DNA from: Streptomyces sp. SCSIO 30461
GTDB taxonomy: Bacteria; Actinomycetota; Actinomycetes; Streptomycetales; Streptomycetaceae
DNA length: 64,000 bases
Assembly: GCF_037023745.1 (NCBI RefSeq)
Contig: NZ_CP146101.1
Coordinates: forward strand, 6,340,001 to 6,404,000
Direction: 5' to 3'
The notes below the pieces were generated by a model that saw only the letters and a program-made list of their open reading frames with translations, was not told where the DNA came from and ran no database searches. Of the stretch, positions 61,263-64,000 are shown one piece after another (position 1 is the first letter of the stretch; every line of letters starts with the position of its first letter). Position numbers and translations under genes: made by a program.

Positions 61263-61546
61263 TGCTTCTCGCGGAGGAACAGTGGTGCTATGGAACTGAG
61301 CCGAGGGCACCCCATCAGACACGGGGAAGCGGAGTAAGCCGCGCACCGTGCAATCAGGGTCCGCGAGAAGCGGGCAGCCCTCGGCTCGACGATGCCGGGA
61401 GGCTGCCGCCCGTCCGGGCCGGGTCGCCGGGTGTTCAGCCCTGCGAGTCCCCGCCCGTCTCGTATCCGGACAGGCCAGCCGCAATGCGGCACGGGCCAGG
61501 CTCGGCGACCCTGGAGGCAGAGGCAGGCGTCGGGAGGAGCCGTCCT
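61263..61546 (+). other. Long leader region in front of acetyl-CoA synthetase
   Basis: No convincing gene. A 15-codon frame ([18 protein letters not shown] near 61290) lies in it with GGAGG some distance upstream. If transcription starts just after the box pair, most of this is 5' UTR. Confidence 0.35.
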
Positions 61547-63337
61547 ATGCACTGGGAGACGATCCACAAGGACACCCCACCGGGCGTCACGCCGAATCTC
61601 GCCGACTACGATCAGGTTCGTTCCGATTTCACCTGGTCGCACGCACGTACTGCGCTGGCCGGGCTGCCCGGCGGCGGGCTGAATATGGCCTACGAGGCGG
61701 TTGACCGGCATGCCGGACCGGACCATGGTGACAAGGTAGCGCTGCGGTGCATCGCCCGTGACAATGCCGTCTCGACGGTCACGTACGCCGAGCTGGCCGA
61801 TCGTACGGCCCGTTTCGCGAACGTCCTGCGCTCGCTCGGCGTCGCCCACGCAGACCGGGTGTTCACCCTGCTGGGCCGCTGTCCCGAGCTCTACACCGCG
61901 GTGCTTGGCACGCTGAAGAACACCAGCGTGCTGTGCCCTCTCTTCTCCGCGTTCGGCCCCGACCCGGTCGAACAGCGGCTACGGCTGGGCGACGCCCGCG
62001 TGCTGGTGACCGCTGCGGCCCTGTACCGACGCAAGGTCGCCGATCGGCGGGCATCGCTCCCCGATCTGAAGCACGTGCTCATCGTCGGACCCGGCGCGGA
62101 GGAGCTTCCCGGCACGGACTCCTTCGATGCCCTGATGGCCTCCGCATCCGACAGCTTCACCATCCCGCCGACGTCGCCCGAGGACATGGCTCTGCTGCAC
62201 TTCACCAGCGGAACCACCGGGACCCCCAAGGGCGCGATCCACGTTCATGAAGCGGTCGTCGCGCACCACGCCACGGCCGCTTACGCGCTCGATCTGGACC
62301 CCGAGGACGTGTACTGGTGCACCGCCGACCCCGGCTGGGTCACCGGCATGTCGTACGGGATCATCGCCCCGCTCGTGCATGGCGTGACGGCTGTCGTCGA
62401 CGAGGGCGACTACGACGCCCGGCGCTGGTACCGGATCCTCGGCGAACAACGGGTCAGCGTCTGGTACACCGCACCGACGGCCCTGCGGATGCTCATGCGC
62501 GCCACACCCCGACAGGGCCCGTACGACCTGCCGCGCTCGTACGATCTGTCGGCGCTGCGGTTCATCGCCTCCGTCGGCGAGCCTCTGAACCCCGAGGCCG
62601 TGGTGTGGGGCCTAGATGTGCTGGGCCTGCCCGTGCACGACAACTGGTGGCAGACCGAGACCGGTTGCATCATGATCGCGAATTATGCGGGCTGCGAGAT
62701 CCGGCCCGGCTCGATGGGGCGGCCGCTGCCGGGGGTCGAGGCTGGAGTGCTGGAGCGCGGCGAGGACGGCCGGGCACGGGTCACCGACGGCCGGGTGACG
62801 CTACTGGAGAGCCCGGGCGTTGAGGGCGAGTTGGCGCTGCGCCCCGGCTGGCCGTCCATGTTCCGCGGCTATCTGCACGACAAGCAGCGGTACGAGGCCG
62901 CGTTCGCCGACGGCTGGTATCTGACCGGCGACCTGGTCAAGCGAGATGCTGACGGCTGGTTCTGGTTCGTGGGGCGAGCCGACGACGTCATCAAGTCGGC
63001 GGGGCACCTAATCGGGCCGTTCGAGGTGGAGAGCACACTGATGGAGCACCCGGCGGTCGCGGAGGCCGGTGTGATCGGACGGCCGGACCCCGTCGCCGGG
63101 AGCATCGTCAAGGCGTTCGTGTCGCTACAGCCCGGCATGGAGCCGACGCCCGTGCTGGAACGTGAGCTGCTCGCTTTCGCCCGTCGGAGGCTCGGCCCGG
63201 CCGTCGCGCCGCGGGAGATCGCCTTCGACCAGAGCCTGCCCAAGACCCGCAGCGGCAAGGTCATGCGCCGACTGTTGCGTGCCCGTGAACTCGGCCTGCC
63301 CACCGGCGACCTGTCCACTCTGGAGGGATCCGCATGA
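61547..63337 (+). CDS. acs: Acetyl-CoA synthetase (AMP-forming)
   Basis: 596 residues of the ACS family, without the usual longest N-terminal extension. Motifs: '[21 protein letters not shown]' (P-loop), '[18 protein letters not shown]' (adenylate motif), '[40 protein letters not shown]' and '[22 protein letters not shown]' with the catalytic, acetylation-sensitive Lys. It activates acetate to acetyl-CoA. ATG 61547 follows GGAGG; earlier in-frame starts are unsupported. Overlaps pdhA by ATGA, so both are co-translated. Confidence 0.92.
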   Translation: MHWETIHKDTPPGVTPNLADYDQVRSDFTWSHARTALAGLPGGGLNMAYEAVDRHAGPDHGDKVALRCIARDNAVSTVTYAELADRTARFANVLRSLGVAHADRVFTLLGRCPELYTAVLGTLKNTSVLCPLFSAFGPDPVEQRLRLGDARVLVTAAALYRRKVADRRASLPDLKHVLIVGPGAEELPGTDSFDALMASASDSFTIPPTSPEDMALLHFTSGTTGTPKGAIHVHEAVVAHHATAAYALDLDPEDVYWCTADPGWVTGMSYGIIAPLVHGVTAVVDEGDYDARRWYRILGEQRVSVWYTAPTALRMLMRATPRQGPYDLPRSYDLSALRFIASVGEPLNPEAVVWGLDVLGLPVHDNWWQTETGCIMIANYAGCEIRPGSMGRPLPGVEAGVLERGEDGRARVTDGRVTLLESPGVEGELALRPGWPSMFRGYLHDKQRYEAAFADGWYLTGDLVKRDADGWFWFVGRADDVIKSAGHLIGPFEVESTLMEHPAVAEAGVIGRPDPVAGSIVKAFVSLQPGMEPTPVLERELLAFARRRLGPAVAPREIAFDQSLPKTRSGKVMRRLLRARELGLPTGDLSTLEGSA

Positions 63338-64000
63338 GTCCTGCCCGCGGCACCCGCCAACGAAAGACCTCGAAGAACGCACAGACCGAGACCACCACCT
63401 CCCCCGACCGAACCAGAGTCACCGCGAAGACCGCGGCTGATGAAAGACCGCCGTCGGCCCACCAAGCGGCGGCCGGGCACCAGGGCGCACTGCTGCTCGG
63501 CATGCTGCGCATCCGGCGCTTCGAAGAGCGATGCGTCGAGCTGTACAGTGCCGCGAAGATCCGCGGATTCGTCCACCTCTACATCGGCGAGGAAGCCGTC
63601 GCCGTCGGCATCAACGAGGCGCTGCGCCCTGAGGACGCGGTGGTCTCTACCTACCGCGAGCACGGCCATGCGCTCGCCCGCGGTATCCCGGCGGAGGCCG
63701 TCATGGCCGAGATGTACGGGAAGACGACCGGCTGCAGTGGGGGCCGGGGCGGGTCCATGCACCTGTTCGACGCGGGCCTTCGCTTCTACGGCGGCAACGC
63801 CATCGTCGCCGGCGGTCTCCCCCTGGCCGCCGGTCTCGCCCTCGCCGACCGTATGCGCGAGCAGTCCCGTGTCACCTGTTGCTTCTTCGGCGACGGCGCC
63901 TTCGCCGAAGGCGAGTTCCATGAGACGGCCAACCTGGCCGCCTTGTGGAACCTGCCGCTGCTGCTGGTGTGCGAGAACAACCTCTACGCCATGGGCACCG
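63334..64000 (+). CDS. pdhA: Pyruvate dehydrogenase E1 component, alpha subunit (3' end outside window)
   Basis: 222 residues visible. A Thr/Lys-rich N-terminal extension (about 1-45) precedes the E1 alpha fold: '[41 protein letters not shown]', '[42 protein letters not shown]' and the TPP motif '[33 protein letters not shown]' (GDG to NN). With a beta subunit and E2 it would turn pyruvate into acetyl-CoA. It could also be an acetoin dehydrogenase alpha chain; the visible part does not separate them. Coupled to acs. Confidence 0.88.
   Translation, partial: MSPARGTRQRKTSKNAQTETTTSPDRTRVTAKTAADERPPSAHQAAAGHQGALLLGMLRIRRFEERCVELYSAAKIRGFVHLYIGEEAVAVGINEALRPEDAVVSTYREHGHALARGIPAEAVMAEMYGKTTGCSGGRGGSMHLFDAGLRFYGGNAIVAGGLPLAAGLALADRMREQSRVTCCFFGDGAFAEGEFHETANLAALWNLPLLLVCENNLYAMGT

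Overview
The window reads as chromosomal DNA of a Streptomyces or close actinomycete. It is very GC-rich, coding triplets are strongly G/C in the third position, GTG starts and GGAGG ribosome sites are common, terminators are GC hairpins without a T-run, and TTA (bldA-type) leucine codons are rare, appearing for example in a pathway regulator. Most of the window is a dormancy/hypoxia-type accessory island: its gene content parallels the DosR (DevR) regulon of Mycobacterium tuberculosis and the OsdK/OsdR region of S. coelicolor.

Layout. 1-495: tail of a saccharopine-dehydrogenase-like gene. 692-8449: Acg-type nitroreductase, tandem universal stress protein (USP), small SHOCT membrane protein, P-type ATPase, and a convergent DevS-like kinase/DevR-like regulator pair. 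8450-14560: relics, a DUF4142 protein, MarR and PucR regulators, three tiny coupled membrane proteins, a miniature inverted-repeat element (MITE) and an enoyl-CoA hydratase homologue. 14797-26561: a minus-strand RiPP cluster. In order of transcription it holds a LuxR/LAL regulator, YcaO cyclodehydratase, ThiF-like leader-binding protein, E1-like/SagB-like fusion, a second nitroreductase-type dehydrogenase, PqqD-like/M50 protease, a LanB-type glutamylation protein, a SpaB_C-type elimination or cyclisation protein, and four paralogous Ser/Thr/Cys-rich precursor peptides separated by RNA hairpins. 27.7-36 kb: transposase relic, multicopper oxidase, NhaA, an alanine/Na+ symporter, a deazaflavin-type reductase and a SpoIIE-like phosphatase. 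36-64 kb: the dormancy island resumes with four more USP loci (two intact twins, one further intact, and broken copies), a second DevR/DevS pair, a STAS protein, a flavin-binding protein, PPK2, phosphoketolase, Hsp20, a cyclic-nucleotide-binding protein, three CBS-BON proteins, an Hrp1-like CBS protein, a P-type ATPase-TrkA-TrkA operon, acetyl-CoA synthetase and the start of pyruvate dehydrogenase E1 alpha.

How the parts may work together (inference). The kinases and DevR-like regulators would sense redox or oxygen state. A recurring 14-bp palindrome (GGGCCGNNCGGCCC and variants) lies about 80-100 bp upstream of several USP, devR, Hsp20 and flavoprotein genes, often as a pair with centres 20-22 bp apart, and is the best candidate operator. 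The targets fit a non-growing state: nucleotide-binding stress proteins, cation and K+ homeostasis, polyphosphate use, and acetyl-phosphate/acetyl-CoA routes (phosphoketolase, ACS, PDH). The island is also decaying: I see relics of USP, aconitase, RraA-like, formate dehydrogenase, ADP-forming acyl-CoA synthetase, cNMP-binding, CBS-BON, Rv2004c-like and transposase genes, and two copies of one MITE.

The RiPP cluster is the strongest candidate for an undescribed system. Its enzyme set predicts azol(in)es plus dehydroamino acids, as in goadsporin or thiopeptides, but it has only one SpaB_C-type protein and four different, Cys-poor cores.
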